In this document: positions 51,610-60,867 of the stretch, piece after piece | How positions within the stretch are numbered: the first letter of the stretch is position 1 | Layout: each line of letters begins with the position of its first letter | DNA from: Streptomyces eurythermus | GTDB lineage: Bacteria; Actinomycetota; Actinomycetes; Streptomycetales; Streptomycetaceae | Reading direction: 5' to 3' | NCBI RefSeq assembly: GCF_014649115.1 | Contig: NZ_BMSK01000015.1 | Location: 1 to 64,000, forward strand | DNA: 64,000 nucleotides | Program-made: the position numbers and the translations under genes | Notes under the pieces: model-generated | The model's input: the letters and a program-made list of their open reading frames with translations, nothing else | What the model was told of the DNA's origin: nothing | The model's database searches: none

Positions 51610-53051
51610 CGTCCCGGGAGCGGGCCGAGGGCCCGGGCGACGGCATACCCGGGCGGGCCGAGGGCACGGGCGACGGCACACCCGGGCGGGGCGAGCGCGC
51701 GGACGCCGGTGTGCCGGAGCGGGGCGAGCGCGCGGATGTCGGCGTACCCGGTCGGGCGCCCGTCATCGAGCGCCGGCTGCACCCGGTCACGCCCCTGCGC
51801 CGGGCGTGGGCGCCGCTCGCGGTGCTGGCCGGCTGGGCGGTGCACGACCCGAACGCCGCGCAGGAGCAGCTCGCACGGCTCACGGACACCATGCTCCTGC
51901 TGGGTATCGCGGTACTGGTGCCGGCGGCCGGCCTCTACGGCTTCCTGTCCTGGTGGTTCACGCACTACGCGGTCACCGACACCGAGCTGCGCATACGCAC
52001 CGGACTGCTGTTCCGGCGCACCGCGCACATCCGGCTGGAACGCGTCCAGGCCGTGGACGTCTCCCGACCGCTCCTCGCGCGCGTGGCGGGCGTCGCCAAG
52101 CTGCGCATCGACGTCGTAGGCACCGACGACAAGGACGAACTGGCCTTTCTGAGCGAGCGCGAGGCGCGCGCCCTGCGCGCGGAGCTGCTCGCGCGCGCGG
52201 CCGGTTTCGCGCCCGAGACGGCGCGCGAGGTCGGCGAGGCACCGGCGCACGTCCTGCTGCGCGTGCCCCCGCGCGAGCTGGCGCGCTCCCTGGTGCTGAC
52301 GGGCGCCACCTGGGGCTCGCTGTGCGCCGCGCTGGTCGTCCCCACCCTGCTGTGGCTCTTCACGGAGAACGTGTGGACGGTCCTCGTCACCGCCCTGCCG
52401 CTGCTCGGCACGGCCGGGGCGAGCAGCGTGGGCCGGTTCGTCACCGAGTTCGACTGGACGGTGAGCGAGTCGCCGGACGGGCTCCGCATCGACCGCGGGC
52501 TGCTGGACCGCGCCCATGAGACGGTGCCGCCCGGCCGGGTGCAGACGGTACGGATCGTGGAACCGCTGCTGTGGCGGTGGCGCGGCTGGGTCCGGGTCGA
52601 ACTCGATGTGGCCGGATCCGACAACTCCGTACTGGTGCCGGTCGCCCCGCGCGCGGTCGCCGAGGCGGTCCTCGCGCGCGTGCTGCCCGGGGCGTCGGTG
52701 CCGGCCGGGCTGTCCCCCGTACCGCGCCGGGCCCGCTGGTGCGTGCCGGTGTGGTGGCGCGGGCACCGGCTCGCGGTCACCGGCCCGGTGTTCGCCGCCC
52801 GCAGCGGCCTGCTGTGCCGCCGGCTCTCGCTCGTGCCGCACGCCAAGGTGCAGAGCGTACGGCTCACCCAGGGGCCCTGGGAGCGGCGCTGGGGGCTCGC
52901 CGACGTACACGTGGACACCGGCGCCGGCAAGACCGTCACGGCCCGGCTGCGCGACGCCGGGGAGGCCGGGCGCCTCCTCGCCGAGCAGGCGGAGAGATCC
53001 CGTACGGGCCGCAGGGACGCCCCGCCGGACCGCTGGATGACGGCGCGCTGA
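51606..53051 (+). CDS. Large bacterial PH-domain membrane protein (YdbT-like)
   Basis: 481 residues. About 50 N-terminal residues contain four 11-residue repeats (RAEGPGDGIPG, RAEGTGDGTPG, RGERADAGVPE, RGERADVGVPG). They are followed by two transmembrane segments, a first bPH2 unit (DTELRIRTGLLFRRTAHIRLERVQ), a second transmembrane pair, and two more bPH2-like units (GLRIDRGLLDRAHETVPPGRVQ and AARSGLLCRRLSLVPHAKVQ). YdbT-like proteins act with YdbS in membrane homeostasis and bacteriocin tolerance. GTG start overlaps the previous stop. Confidence 0.88.
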   Translation: MTSRERAEGPGDGIPGRAEGTGDGTPGRGERADAGVPERGERADVGVPGRAPVIERRLHPVTPLRRAWAPLAVLAGWAVHDPNAAQEQLARLTDTMLLLGIAVLVPAAGLYGFLSWWFTHYAVTDTELRIRTGLLFRRTAHIRLERVQAVDVSRPLLARVAGVAKLRIDVVGTDDKDELAFLSEREARALRAELLARAAGFAPETAREVGEAPAHVLLRVPPRELARSLVLTGATWGSLCAALVVPTLLWLFTENVWTVLVTALPLLGTAGASSVGRFVTEFDWTVSESPDGLRIDRGLLDRAHETVPPGRVQTVRIVEPLLWRWRGWVRVELDVAGSDNSVLVPVAPRAVAEAVLARVLPGASVPAGLSPVPRRARWCVPVWWRGHRLAVTGPVFAARSGLLCRRLSLVPHAKVQSVRLTQGPWERRWGLADVHVDTGAGKTVTARLRDAGEAGRLLAEQAERSRTGRRDAPPDRWMTAR

Positions 53052-53103
53052 CCGACACGGGACCGGCGGGCCGGCCGACACGGGATCCGCGGCCGACATG
53101 CCT

Positions 53104-53136
53104 CGGGCCCGGCTTCCTCAGGGGAGGCCGGGCCCG
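53104..53136. terminator. Terminator between convergent PH-domain and coiled-coil genes
   Basis: A 10-bp perfect GC stem (53104-53113 with 53127-53136) with a 13-base loop that can pair further, centred between the two convergent stop codons. Confidence 0.75.
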
Positions 53137-53158
53137 TCGCGGTGCTGTCGTCGGTGGC

Positions 53159-54748
53159 TCAGGAGGCCGCGCTGCGCAGCCCCTGGACGTCGATCTGCTC
53201 GGTCTCGTCGTGCGCCGTCAGGTCGATGATCTGACCGACCCCCCGGGACCGCTCGTCGGCGGGCTTGAACCCGGCCTCGGCCTCGGCCTTGTGCACGGCG
53301 AGCGCCTCGGGGCCCACGACGTCGGCCAGGTCCTCGTTCTGCACGGAGTCCAGCGCGGCCTTCGGGTTGCCCTTCTGCGTGCCGAAGAAGTCGAACCCGC
53401 CCTCGGTCACCGGCCGCCGCGCGGGCGCGGCCGGCACGACGGCCACGGCGGGCGGCACACCGAGGTTCCCGGCGGACGGCATCACGGGCCCGCCGCCGGC
53501 CGGCGGCACGGCGTCAACGGCGCCGCGCGGACGGTCCGGGGCGCCCTGCGCCGGGTCGGCGGGAGCGGGCCGGGAGTCGGGAGCGGCCAGGGCGCCGGAG
53601 GCGGGGGCCGGGGCCTCGGGGACGGGACCGACGGCCACGGAGGGCACCCCGGAAGCGGAAGCAGCCCCGGACACGGCCCCGGCGACCGGAGCGGGAACGG
53701 ATCCGGCGACCGGAGCGGGAGCAGACCCCGAAACGGAAGCGGACTCTGAAACGGAAGCGGACCCTGAAACGGGCACGGACCCCGAAGCGGAAGCGGACCC
53801 CACGACCGGAACGGCCCCGGCCGTAACTTCACCACCGGCGGAAGCCCCCTGCCCGGGGACCCGCGCCGAGCCGCCCACCGGCGTCGCCGCACCAGGCGTC
53901 CCCGCCCCGGGTTCCACCACCGCGGGCTCCCCGGCCAAGGGCCCCGCCGCCCCGGCCTCCCCGGTCACGGCCTCCCCGGTCACGGCCTCCCCGGCCCCGG
54001 TCTCCCGGGTCACGGCCCCTCTCGACCCGGTCTCGTTCGCCCCGGGCTCATCCCCCTCCGAAGCGGTCTCGGCGGCCGTGTCCCGCCGGTCCTCCGGCCC
54101 GTCCCCGGGTTCGCCCGGAGTGCGCCGTTCGAAGCGGGCCAGTGCCGTGAGGGCCCGCCGGTACAGCCGGGCGCCCTCGGGGGAGAACACCGCGGGTGCC
54201 GCCGGGGCGGCCTCGGCGGAGCGGGAGGGCTCGCCGTCGCGGGCGGGCGGCAGCGCGGGGGCCGTCGGGCGCGCGGGGGCCGGCTCCGGCACCGTCGCTT
54301 CGAGTTCCAGCAGCCGGCGGCCCTCCAGGGCGCTGGCCCGCTCGGTCTCGGCGGTGGCGTACCGGCGCAGCAGGGCCGCGTGCTCGTTGCGCAGGCCGGC
54401 CAGCTCGGCGCGCTTGGCGCGCAGCCGCTGCTCCAGCTTCGCGCGCAGTTCGCGGGACTCCTCCAGGTCGGTCTCCAGTTCGGCGACCCGTTCCTCGAAG
54501 CGCCACTCGTCACCGGCACGCGCGCGCGTCAGCTCGGCGACCCGCCGGCCCGCCTGCACGTCCCAGCGGCGCATCACGAACGCGCCGACGACCGCTGTCG
54601 CCGCTGCCGCGGCGGCCAGCGCGCGCAACACCGTGGCCTCGGAGAACACCCAGGGAGCCGACGCGCAGACGACGGAGACGCCGGCGATCGCCGAGGGAGG
54701 CAACAGCCGGTGCAGAGGGGAGGAATGGCGGTGGCGTCCACGTGGCAT
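53159..54748 (-). CDS. Low-complexity coiled-coil membrane protein, function unknown
   Basis: 529 residues. Two hydrophobic segments near the N-terminus (about 17-36 and 41-59), then a coiled coil (about 65-150: EERVAELETDLEESRELRAK, LEQRLRAKRAELAGL). A very long Ala/Gly/Pro/Ser/Val-rich part follows with short repeats such as AVTGEAVTGEAG and SVSESASVSGSA, and a conserved-looking acidic C-terminus (FDFFGTQKGNPKAALDSV, IIDLTAHDETEQIDVQGL). Probably membrane-anchored with a disordered linker to a small cytoplasmic tail. Start at MPRGRHRHSS. Confidence 0.75.
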   Translation of the reverse strand: MPRGRHRHSSPLHRLLPPSAIAGVSVVCASAPWVFSEATVLRALAAAAAATAVVGAFVMRRWDVQAGRRVAELTRARAGDEWRFEERVAELETDLEESRELRAKLEQRLRAKRAELAGLRNEHAALLRRYATAETERASALEGRRLLELEATVPEPAPARPTAPALPPARDGEPSRSAEAAPAAPAVFSPEGARLYRRALTALARFERRTPGEPGDGPEDRRDTAAETASEGDEPGANETGSRGAVTRETGAGEAVTGEAVTGEAGAAGPLAGEPAVVEPGAGTPGAATPVGGSARVPGQGASAGGEVTAGAVPVVGSASASGSVPVSGSASVSESASVSGSAPAPVAGSVPAPVAGAVSGAASASGVPSVAVGPVPEAPAPASGALAAPDSRPAPADPAQGAPDRPRGAVDAVPPAGGGPVMPSAGNLGVPPAVAVVPAAPARRPVTEGGFDFFGTQKGNPKAALDSVQNEDLADVVGPEALAVHKAEAEAGFKPADERSRGVGQIIDLTAHDETEQIDVQGLRSAAS

Positions 54749-54845
54749 GGCCAGAAACTTACCGCGCGTAGGTGGATCGTGGGCCCCGGCCCGTAAAAAC
54801 ACGGCCACACCAGGGGCCTCACGAGGCGTCAGACGGTACGCCGGT

Positions 54846-55973
54846 TCAGTGGTCGGCCAGCCGTCCGCTGATCCACTGGAGCGTCGGCGGGATCTCGCGC
54901 CGCCAGGTGTTGAAGTTGTGACCGCCGCTGTCGAGGATGATCGACGAGATCCGGGTCCGGTCGGTGGCCCGCACCCGCTGGATGAAGTCCATCGTGGACT
55001 TGTAGTTGTGCTCGCCGGCCTTGCTGCTGGTGACGAGCAGCGAGGTGTCCGGCGCGGGCTCGTGCCGCAGCAGCCAGAACAGGTCGGCGCGGTCGCGCAG
55101 CTTGGCGTCGCCGTGGAAGAGGTCGCCGGTGGTGGGGTCGATCGGCGCCTTGTAGTACGGCGACAGGCCCGCGCCGGCCGCGTACACGCGCGGGTGGTGC
55201 ATGGCGAGCTTGAGCGCGCAGTAGCCGCCGGTGGAGTCGCCGACGATGCCCCAGCCGCCCGGCCGCTTGCCGGCCCGGTAGTGACCGAGGACGGCGTCCG
55301 GCAGATCCTTGGCGAAGAACGTCTCCGTCCGCGGCCCGCCCGGGATGTCCACGCACTCGGTGTCGCGCGGCGGCGCCACGGTCGGCCGCAGCATCACCAG
55401 GATCATCGGCTGCACGCGCCCGTCCTTGGCCAGCCGCTGCGCGGTGCTCGGGTAGTTCAGCTTGTCCACCAGCGACCGCGCGGTGCCCGGGTAGCCGGTC
55501 AGCACGACGGTCGTCGGGAACGTGCGCGTGCGGTACTGCGGCTGGAAGTACTCCGGCGGCAGGTACACGTACGCCGGTGTCGCGATGTGCGTCGTACGGC
55601 CGACGATGTCCACCTTCTGGATCTGCCCGCCCCGCTCCGGCCGGGAGGAGCGCACGCCGGGCACCTCGGAGGTGGAGACCACCTGGAGCGGGCCGCCGTC
55701 GCCGCCGTGCGCCGAGTGGTCGACCACCACGCCCTGCCCGGTCTCCGTGCCGAACAGGTCGGCCCAGCTGGCGTAGAAGCCGAAGGCCTGGTTGGCGGCG
55801 AGCCCGACGGAGGCGAAGAGCGCCACCTGGGTGGCCAGCAGCAGACCGACCCGCCCGCTGACGGACCGCCAGTGCTGCCGGGCCAGGCGCGGCCACAGCC
55901 ACACCGTGCCGATGAACAGCACGGCGGCGATCACTATCGCCAGCCACAGCACTTTGTTGCTCGTGAGACCCAT
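54846..55973 (-). CDS. Membrane-anchored alpha/beta-hydrolase esterase (Ag85-like)
   Basis: 375 residues. Two N-terminal transmembrane segments (about 8-27 and 43-65), then an esterase-D/antigen-85-type hydrolase: YLPPEYFQPQ, nucleophile Ser247 in GIVGDSTGGYCAL, and a C-terminal His in SGGHNFNTW. Such proteins are acyltransferases (mycolyl in mycobacteria) or esterases; the Streptomyces substrate is unknown. The coiled-coil gene follows 97 bases downstream on the same strand. It is divergent from the MprF-like gene. Confidence 0.87.
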   Translation of the reverse strand: MGLTSNKVLWLAIVIAAVLFIGTVWLWPRLARQHWRSVSGRVGLLLATQVALFASVGLAANQAFGFYASWADLFGTETGQGVVVDHSAHGGDGGPLQVVSTSEVPGVRSSRPERGGQIQKVDIVGRTTHIATPAYVYLPPEYFQPQYRTRTFPTTVVLTGYPGTARSLVDKLNYPSTAQRLAKDGRVQPMILVMLRPTVAPPRDTECVDIPGGPRTETFFAKDLPDAVLGHYRAGKRPGGWGIVGDSTGGYCALKLAMHHPRVYAAGAGLSPYYKAPIDPTTGDLFHGDAKLRDRADLFWLLRHEPAPDTSLLVTSSKAGEHNYKSTMDFIQRVRATDRTRISSIILDSGGHNFNTWRREIPPTLQWISGRLADH

Positions 55974-56077
55974 GGGCTGTTTCCTGTCCGCGCTTTCCGC
56001 CCGTGCCGTACCCACGCCTGGTGCGCGCGCTTGCCCGGGGCTTTCCTTGGCCTTTGACCCGACTTTCCGGAGGGGAG

Positions 56078-56103
56078 TGAACCTCCCTCCTCCAGACACC
56101 GTC
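56078..56103 (+). promoter_or_regulatory. Candidate sigma-E (ECF) promoter upstream of the MprF-like gene
   Basis: TGAACC at 56078-56083, a 16-base spacer and CGTC at 56100-56103 match the AAC-N16-GTC core expected for Streptomyces SigE promoters, lacking only the second G of GGAAC. Transcription would begin near 56110, making the ATG at 56116 nearly leaderless. SigE is encoded in this same window. Confidence 0.55.
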
Positions 56104-56115
56104 CTAGAGGGCGCA

Positions 56116-58011
56116 ATGTCGCCGGATGCCCCGATGGCACCGGATTCAAGGTCTCTCGCTGAACTACGGGATGCGATGTCTGTCAGGATAGATGGGGAAG
56201 TGTCGGGCGGGGTTCCGGGCCGATCCAGCCGCGGGCGGCGCCTGCTGCGCGGTCCGCGCCCCGAGGCCGTTCCCGTTCTGGTCGGCCGGGCGGCCACGCT
56301 CGTGGGCCTCCTGGACATCGCCGCGGGTGTCTTCCCGCGCTTCCGGCACAGCCGTATGCACGCCCTGGCCGAGGTCCTGCCCGGCTCGTTCGGGCCGTTC
56401 GCGGCGGCGCTCTCGCTCAGCGCGGGCGTGCTGTTGCTGCTGCTCGCGCACGGACTCAAGCGGCGCAAGCGCCGGGCCTGGCGGGCCGCGGTGGCGCTGC
56501 TCCCGGCGGGCGCGGCGGCACAGTTCGCGTACCGGCACTCGCTGGTCGGCGCCCTCATCGCGGTCGCCCTGCTGGTGCCGCTGCTGCGCCACCGGGACCA
56601 GTTCGCCGCCCTGCCCGATCCGCGCAGCCGGTGGCGCGCCCTCGCCAACTTCGTGCTGATGAGCGCCGGTTCGGTCCTCCTCGGGCTCGTCATCGTCAGC
56701 GTCCACCCGGGCCGGACGATCGGCGACCCGAGCCTGGCCGACCGGCTGACGCACGTCATCTACGGCCTGTTCGGCTTCGAGGGCCCGGTCGACTACCAGG
56801 GCAACACGTCCTGGACGGTCGCCTTCTCCCTCGGCGCGCTCGGCTGGATCACCGCGGTGACCACCATCTACCTGGCCTTCCGCCCGGAGCACCCGGCCGC
56901 CCGCCTCACCGAGGAGGACGAGGAGAAGCTGCGCGCCCTGCTGGCCAGGCACGGCGGGCGCGACTCGCTCGGCCACTTCGCGCTGCGCCGCGACAAGGCG
57001 GTGGTGTTCTCGCCGAGCGGCAAGGCCGCGGTCACCTACCGGGTCGTCTCCGGGGTGATGCTCGCCAGCGGCGACCCCATCGGGGACGTCGAGGCCTGGC
57101 CGGGCGCCATCGAGCGCTTCATGGACGAGGCCCGGGCCCACTCCTGGACGCCCGCCGTCATGGGCTGCTCGGAGACCGGCGGCGAGGTGTGGACCCGCGA
57201 GACCGGCCTGGACGCCCTGGAACTGGGCGACGAGGCGGTGGTGGACGTGGCGGATTTCTCGCTCGCCGGACGCGCGATGCGCAATGTGCGCCAGATGGTC
57301 AAGCGCATCGAGCGGGCCGGCTACGAAACCCGGGTGCGGCGCATCCGTGACCTCGGCGAGGCCGAGCTGGAGCGGACCCGCCGGGCGGCGGAGGACTGGC
57401 GCGGCACGGACACCGAGCGCGGCTTCTCCATGGCGCTCGGCCGCATCGGCGACCCCTCCGACGGCGACTGCCTGATCGCCACCGCGCACAAGCAGGACGA
57501 CGAGCCGGGCGAGTACGGCGACCTGAAGGCGATCCTGCACTTCGTGCCGTGGGGCAAGGACGGCGTGTCGCTGGACCTGATGCGCCGCGACCGCGCCGCC
57601 GACCCGGGCATGAACGAGCTGCTGATCGTCGCCGCCCTCCAGGCCGCCCCCAAGTTCGGCATCAGCCGGGTCTCGCTGAACTTCGCGATGTTCCGCTCCG
57701 CCCTCGCGCGCGGGGAGAAGATCGGCGCCGGTCCGGTGCTGCGCGCCTGGCGCGGGCTGCTGGTGTTCCTCTCGCGCTGGTTCCAGATCGAGTCGCTGTA
57801 CAAGTTCAACGCCAAGTTCCAGCCGCGCTGGGAGCCGCGGTTCGTGGTCTACCGGGCCCCCGCCGACCTGCCCCGCATCGGCTTCGCCGCCATGCAGGCC
57901 GAGGGCTTCGTCGACCTCGCCGTGCCGCTGCCGCGCTTCCTGCGCCGGCGCCGCCCCGCGCCCGGACGCCCGTGCGGGCACGTGGGCGAGCGGGACGTCC
58001 GGGCCGCCTGA
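56116..58011 (+). CDS. MprF-like membrane protein with DUF2156 aminoacyl-lipid transferase domain
   Basis: 631 residues. An N-terminal membrane part with about six transmembrane segments (50-270) is followed by the DUF2156/phosphatidylglycerol lysyltransferase C-domain (GRDSLGHFALRRDKAVVFSP, GYETRVRR, DLMRRDRAADPGMNELLIV, FQPRWEPRFVVYR). MprF enzymes attach Lys or Ala to phosphatidylglycerol and lower susceptibility to cationic antibiotics. Start at ATG 56116 after AGAGGG; later ATGs at 56134 and 56176 are possible. Linked to SigE through the promoter upstream. Confidence 0.88.
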   Translation: MSPDAPMAPDSRSLAELRDAMSVRIDGEVSGGVPGRSSRGRRLLRGPRPEAVPVLVGRAATLVGLLDIAAGVFPRFRHSRMHALAEVLPGSFGPFAAALSLSAGVLLLLLAHGLKRRKRRAWRAAVALLPAGAAAQFAYRHSLVGALIAVALLVPLLRHRDQFAALPDPRSRWRALANFVLMSAGSVLLGLVIVSVHPGRTIGDPSLADRLTHVIYGLFGFEGPVDYQGNTSWTVAFSLGALGWITAVTTIYLAFRPEHPAARLTEEDEEKLRALLARHGGRDSLGHFALRRDKAVVFSPSGKAAVTYRVVSGVMLASGDPIGDVEAWPGAIERFMDEARAHSWTPAVMGCSETGGEVWTRETGLDALELGDEAVVDVADFSLAGRAMRNVRQMVKRIERAGYETRVRRIRDLGEAELERTRRAAEDWRGTDTERGFSMALGRIGDPSDGDCLIATAHKQDDEPGEYGDLKAILHFVPWGKDGVSLDLMRRDRAADPGMNELLIVAALQAAPKFGISRVSLNFAMFRSALARGEKIGAGPVLRAWRGLLVFLSRWFQIESLYKFNAKFQPRWEPRFVVYRAPADLPRIGFAAMQAEGFVDLAVPLPRFLRRRRPAPGRPCGHVGERDVRAA

Positions 58012-58106
58012 GTCCCGCGCCCCGGACGCCACGGCCCGCCGGCCGGCCCCCTCGCCGAGGGGGCCGCCGCGCGTTCCCGGCACCGGCCTGGGCCTACGCT
58101 GAACGT

Positions 58107-59021
58107 ATGAACAGCATCAGCGGGCGCGGCCGGGTGGCCGGCCTTCCGGCATGGGACCGGTGCGCGGTCATGGGGGTCGTGAACGTCACCCCCGACTCCT
58201 TCTCCGACGGCGGCCGCTGGTTCGACACCACCGTCGCCGTCAAGCACGGCCTGGACCTGGTCGCCCAGGGCGCGGACCTGGTCGACGTGGGCGGCGAGTC
58301 CACCCGGCCCGGCGCCACCCGCGTGGACGAGGCCGAGGAGCTGCGCCGGGTGGTGCCCGTGGTGCGCGGCCTGGCCTCCGAGGGGGTCGTCGTCTCCGTC
58401 GACACCATGCGCGCCTCCGTCGCCGAACAGTCCCTCGCGGCCGGCGCCGCCCTCGTCAACGACGTCAGCGGCGGCCTGGCCGATCCCGCGATGATCCCGG
58501 TGGTGGCCGCCGCGGGCGCCCCCTTCGTCGTCATGCACTGGCGCGGCTTCCTCCAGGGCGGCAACGTCAAGGGCGTCTACGCGGACGTGGTCGCCGAAGT
58601 CGTCCAGGAGCTGCACGCGCGCGTGGAGGCCGTGCTGGCCGGCGGCGTCGCCCCGGACCGTGTCGTCGTCGACCCGGGCCTGGGCTTCTCCAAGGAGGCC
58701 GAGCACGACCTCGCCCTCCTCGCCCACCTGGACCGGCTGCGCGCCCTCGGGCACCCGCTGCTGGTCGCCGCCTCCCGCAAGCGGTTCCTCGGCCGGGTGC
58801 TGGCCGGGCCGCAGGGGCCGCCCCCGCCGGCCCGGGAGCGGGACGCGGCCACGGCCGCCGTCTCCGCGCTCGCCGCGCACGCCGGCGCGTGGGCGGTGCG
58901 CGTCCACGAGGTACGCGCCACGGCGGACGCGGTACGGGTCGCCCGGGCCGTGGAGGAGGCGCGCGGCACAAAGCGCACGCCCGGCGCGGACGGCGAGCGC
59001 GGGCCGGAAGGAGCCCGGTGA
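58107..59021 (+). CDS. folP: Dihydropteroate synthase
   Basis: 304 residues. Condenses 7,8-dihydropterin pyrophosphate with p-aminobenzoate; target of sulfonamides. TIM-barrel motifs: VMGVVNVTPDSFSDGG, VDVGGESTRPGA (loop 2), NDVSGG, and ASRKRFLG. TACGCT six bases before ATG suggests a leaderless transcript. Its stop overlaps the GTG of the NTF2-like gene. Confidence 0.94.
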   Translation: MNSISGRGRVAGLPAWDRCAVMGVVNVTPDSFSDGGRWFDTTVAVKHGLDLVAQGADLVDVGGESTRPGATRVDEAEELRRVVPVVRGLASEGVVVSVDTMRASVAEQSLAAGAALVNDVSGGLADPAMIPVVAAAGAPFVVMHWRGFLQGGNVKGVYADVVAEVVQELHARVEAVLAGGVAPDRVVVDPGLGFSKEAEHDLALLAHLDRLRALGHPLLVAASRKRFLGRVLAGPQGPPPPARERDAATAAVSALAAHAGAWAVRVHEVRATADAVRVARAVEEARGTKRTPGADGERGPEGAR

Positions 59022-59551
59022 GCGCCCCCCACACCGACGTCGAGCAGGTGGAAGCCGCCAACACCGCCTTCTACGAGGCACTGGAACGCGGCGACTTCGA
59101 AGAGGTCTCCGCGCTCTGGCTGACGCCCGCGGAACTGGGCGTGGACGAGACGTACCACGACCCCGCGGACACCGGCGTGATCTCCTGCGTGCACCCCGGC
59201 TGGCCGGTGCTGACCGGCCGCGGCGAGGTCCTCAGGTCGTACGCCCTGATCATGGCCAACACCGACTACATCCAGTTCTTCCTCACCGATGTGCACGTCT
59301 CCGTGACCGGTGACACCGCGCTGGTGACCTGCACCGAGAACATCCTCAGCGGCGGACCCGCACCGGAGGAGGGCGCGGAGCTGGGGCCGCTGCTCGGCCA
59401 GCTCGTCGTCGCCACGAACGTGTTCCGGCGCACCCCCTCGGGCTGGAAGCTGTGGTCGCACCACGCCTCCCCCGTCCTGGCCGAGACCGCCGAGGACGAC
59501 GACGACACCGGTGCGAACGGCCTGAACCCGGACGACGGCCCCCTCGCCTGA
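59018..59551 (+). CDS. NTF2/SnoaL-like protein linked to folate genes
   Basis: 177 residues. NTF2-like fold (VEAANTAFYEALERGDFEEVSALW, VTGDTALVTCTENIL, NVFRRTPSGWKLWSHHAS). GTG overlaps the folP stop by 4 bases after a GGAAGGAG site. The conserved linkage with folP-folB-folK suggests some role in folate metabolism, but none is known. The 3' region after it, 59552-59821, has no further gene. Confidence 0.85.
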   Translation: MSAPHTDVEQVEAANTAFYEALERGDFEEVSALWLTPAELGVDETYHDPADTGVISCVHPGWPVLTGRGEVLRSYALIMANTDYIQFFLTDVHVSVTGDTALVTCTENILSGGPAPEEGAELGPLLGQLVVATNVFRRTPSGWKLWSHHASPVLAETAEDDDDTGANGLNPDDGPLA

Positions 59552-59821
59552 CCGGCTGCCCCGCCCGTCTCCCGGCGGCGGGCCGTCCGGGAGACGGACA
59601 CGTGGTTGGAATCACCTACGCCCGGGTAGAAGCGGCTACCGGCCCGTGACAGGGCCGGGTTCCCCAGGGGAAACCCGCGGTGAACCCTGCGGGTTCCGGC
59701 CCGCCCCCGCGCCCCCGCGGCCGGGCCCTGTCGGTGCCCGCAGGTAGATTCGTCTGAGACCGGCGTGCCGCCCGCACGCGGCACGGGCCGGTCCTTCCCG
59801 ACGATTGCAGGAGTGATTCGC

Positions 59822-60181
59822 GTGGATCGTGTCGCGCTGCGCGGCCTCAAGGCCCGTGGGTACCACGGGGTGTTCCCCAAGGAGCGCGAGGACGGCCAGA
59901 CCTTCATCGTGGACCTCGTCCTCGGTCTGGACACCCGGCCGGCCGCGGCCGACGACGACCTGACGAAGACCGTGCACTACGGCATCGTGGCCGAGGAGGT
60001 CGTGGCCGTGGTCGAGGGCGAGCCGGTGAACCTCATCGAGACCCTCGCCGAGCGGATCGCCCGGACCTGCCTGAAGCACGAAGGGGTCCAGGAGGTCGAG
60101 GTGTGCGTCCACAAGCCGGACGCGCCGATCACCGTCCCCTTCGACGACGTGACCGTCACCATCACCCGGAGCCGAGTATGA
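59822..60181 (+). CDS. folB: Dihydroneopterin aldolase
   Basis: 119 residues, the usual family length. Converts dihydroneopterin to 6-hydroxymethyldihydropterin. Motifs DRVALRGLKARGYHGVFPKERE and the substrate Tyr/Lys near the C-terminus (VHKPDAP). GTG start 8 bases after GCAGGAG; an upstream GTG at 59813 overlaps the Shine-Dalgarno. Coupled to folK by ATGA. Confidence 0.94.
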   Translation: MDRVALRGLKARGYHGVFPKEREDGQTFIVDLVLGLDTRPAAADDDLTKTVHYGIVAEEVVAVVEGEPVNLIETLAERIARTCLKHEGVQEVEVCVHKPDAPITVPFDDVTVTITRSRV

Positions 60182-60789
60182 CCCGACCTTTCCGCCAGGG
60201 TCACAGCGACCCGACCGTCCAGCCGGTACCCGCCTCGGTCGTCGAGAAGGTGGACGCCGCCGACACCACCCTGCACAACCCCCAGTGGGCCGTGATCTCC
60301 CTCGGCTCCAACCTCGGCAACCGCCTGGAGACCCTCCAGGGGGCCGTGGACGCCCTGGAGGACACCCCGGGCGTGCGGGTGAAGGCCGTCTCGCCGGTGT
60401 ACGAGACCGAGCCGTGGGGCGTGGAGCCCGGCAGCCAGCCGTCGTACTTCAACGCGGTCGTGGTGCTGAAGACGACCCTGCCCCCCGCCTCCCTGCTGGA
60501 GCGGGCGCACGCCGTCGAAGAGGCCTTCCACCGCGTCCGGGACGAGCGCTGGGGCCCGCGCACGCTGGACGTCGACATCGTCGCGTACGCCGACGTCACC
60601 TCGGACGACCCGCGGCTCACCCTGCCCCATCCGCGCGCCCACGAGCGCGCCTTCGTGCTGGCGCCCTGGCACGACGTGGACCCCCAGGCCCAGCTCCCCG
60701 GCCGTGGCACGGTCGCCGAACTGCTGTCCACGATCACCCGTGAGGGTGTGGCGCACCGGGAGGACCTGGAACTCCGGCTGCCCGAGTAG
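60178..60789 (+). CDS. folK: HPPK, 6-hydroxymethyldihydropterin pyrophosphokinase
   Basis: 203 residues. Transfers pyrophosphate from ATP to hydroxymethyldihydropterin. An N-terminal extension of ~35 residues precedes the core: VISLGSNLGNRLETL, PVYETEPWG, RWGPRTLDVDIV (metal Asp pair) and LPHPRAHERAFVLAP. ATG overlaps the folB stop. Confidence 0.95.
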   Translation: MTRPFRQGHSDPTVQPVPASVVEKVDAADTTLHNPQWAVISLGSNLGNRLETLQGAVDALEDTPGVRVKAVSPVYETEPWGVEPGSQPSYFNAVVVLKTTLPPASLLERAHAVEEAFHRVRDERWGPRTLDVDIVAYADVTSDDPRLTLPHPRAHERAFVLAPWHDVDPQAQLPGRGTVAELLSTITREGVAHREDLELRLPE

Positions 60790-60867
60790 TCGTTAAGGTC
60801 GAGACGGGTCGAGACCGAAGAACGACCACCGTCCGGGACGGTCCGGGGGAACAACTGAAGGGACACC

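Noticed and set aside
49923..53099. 1058-codon minus-strand frame that includes nuoD2
   Set aside because: Only the last 383 codons (the NuoD part) have protein-like composition. The upstream part is antisense to the two PH-domain genes.
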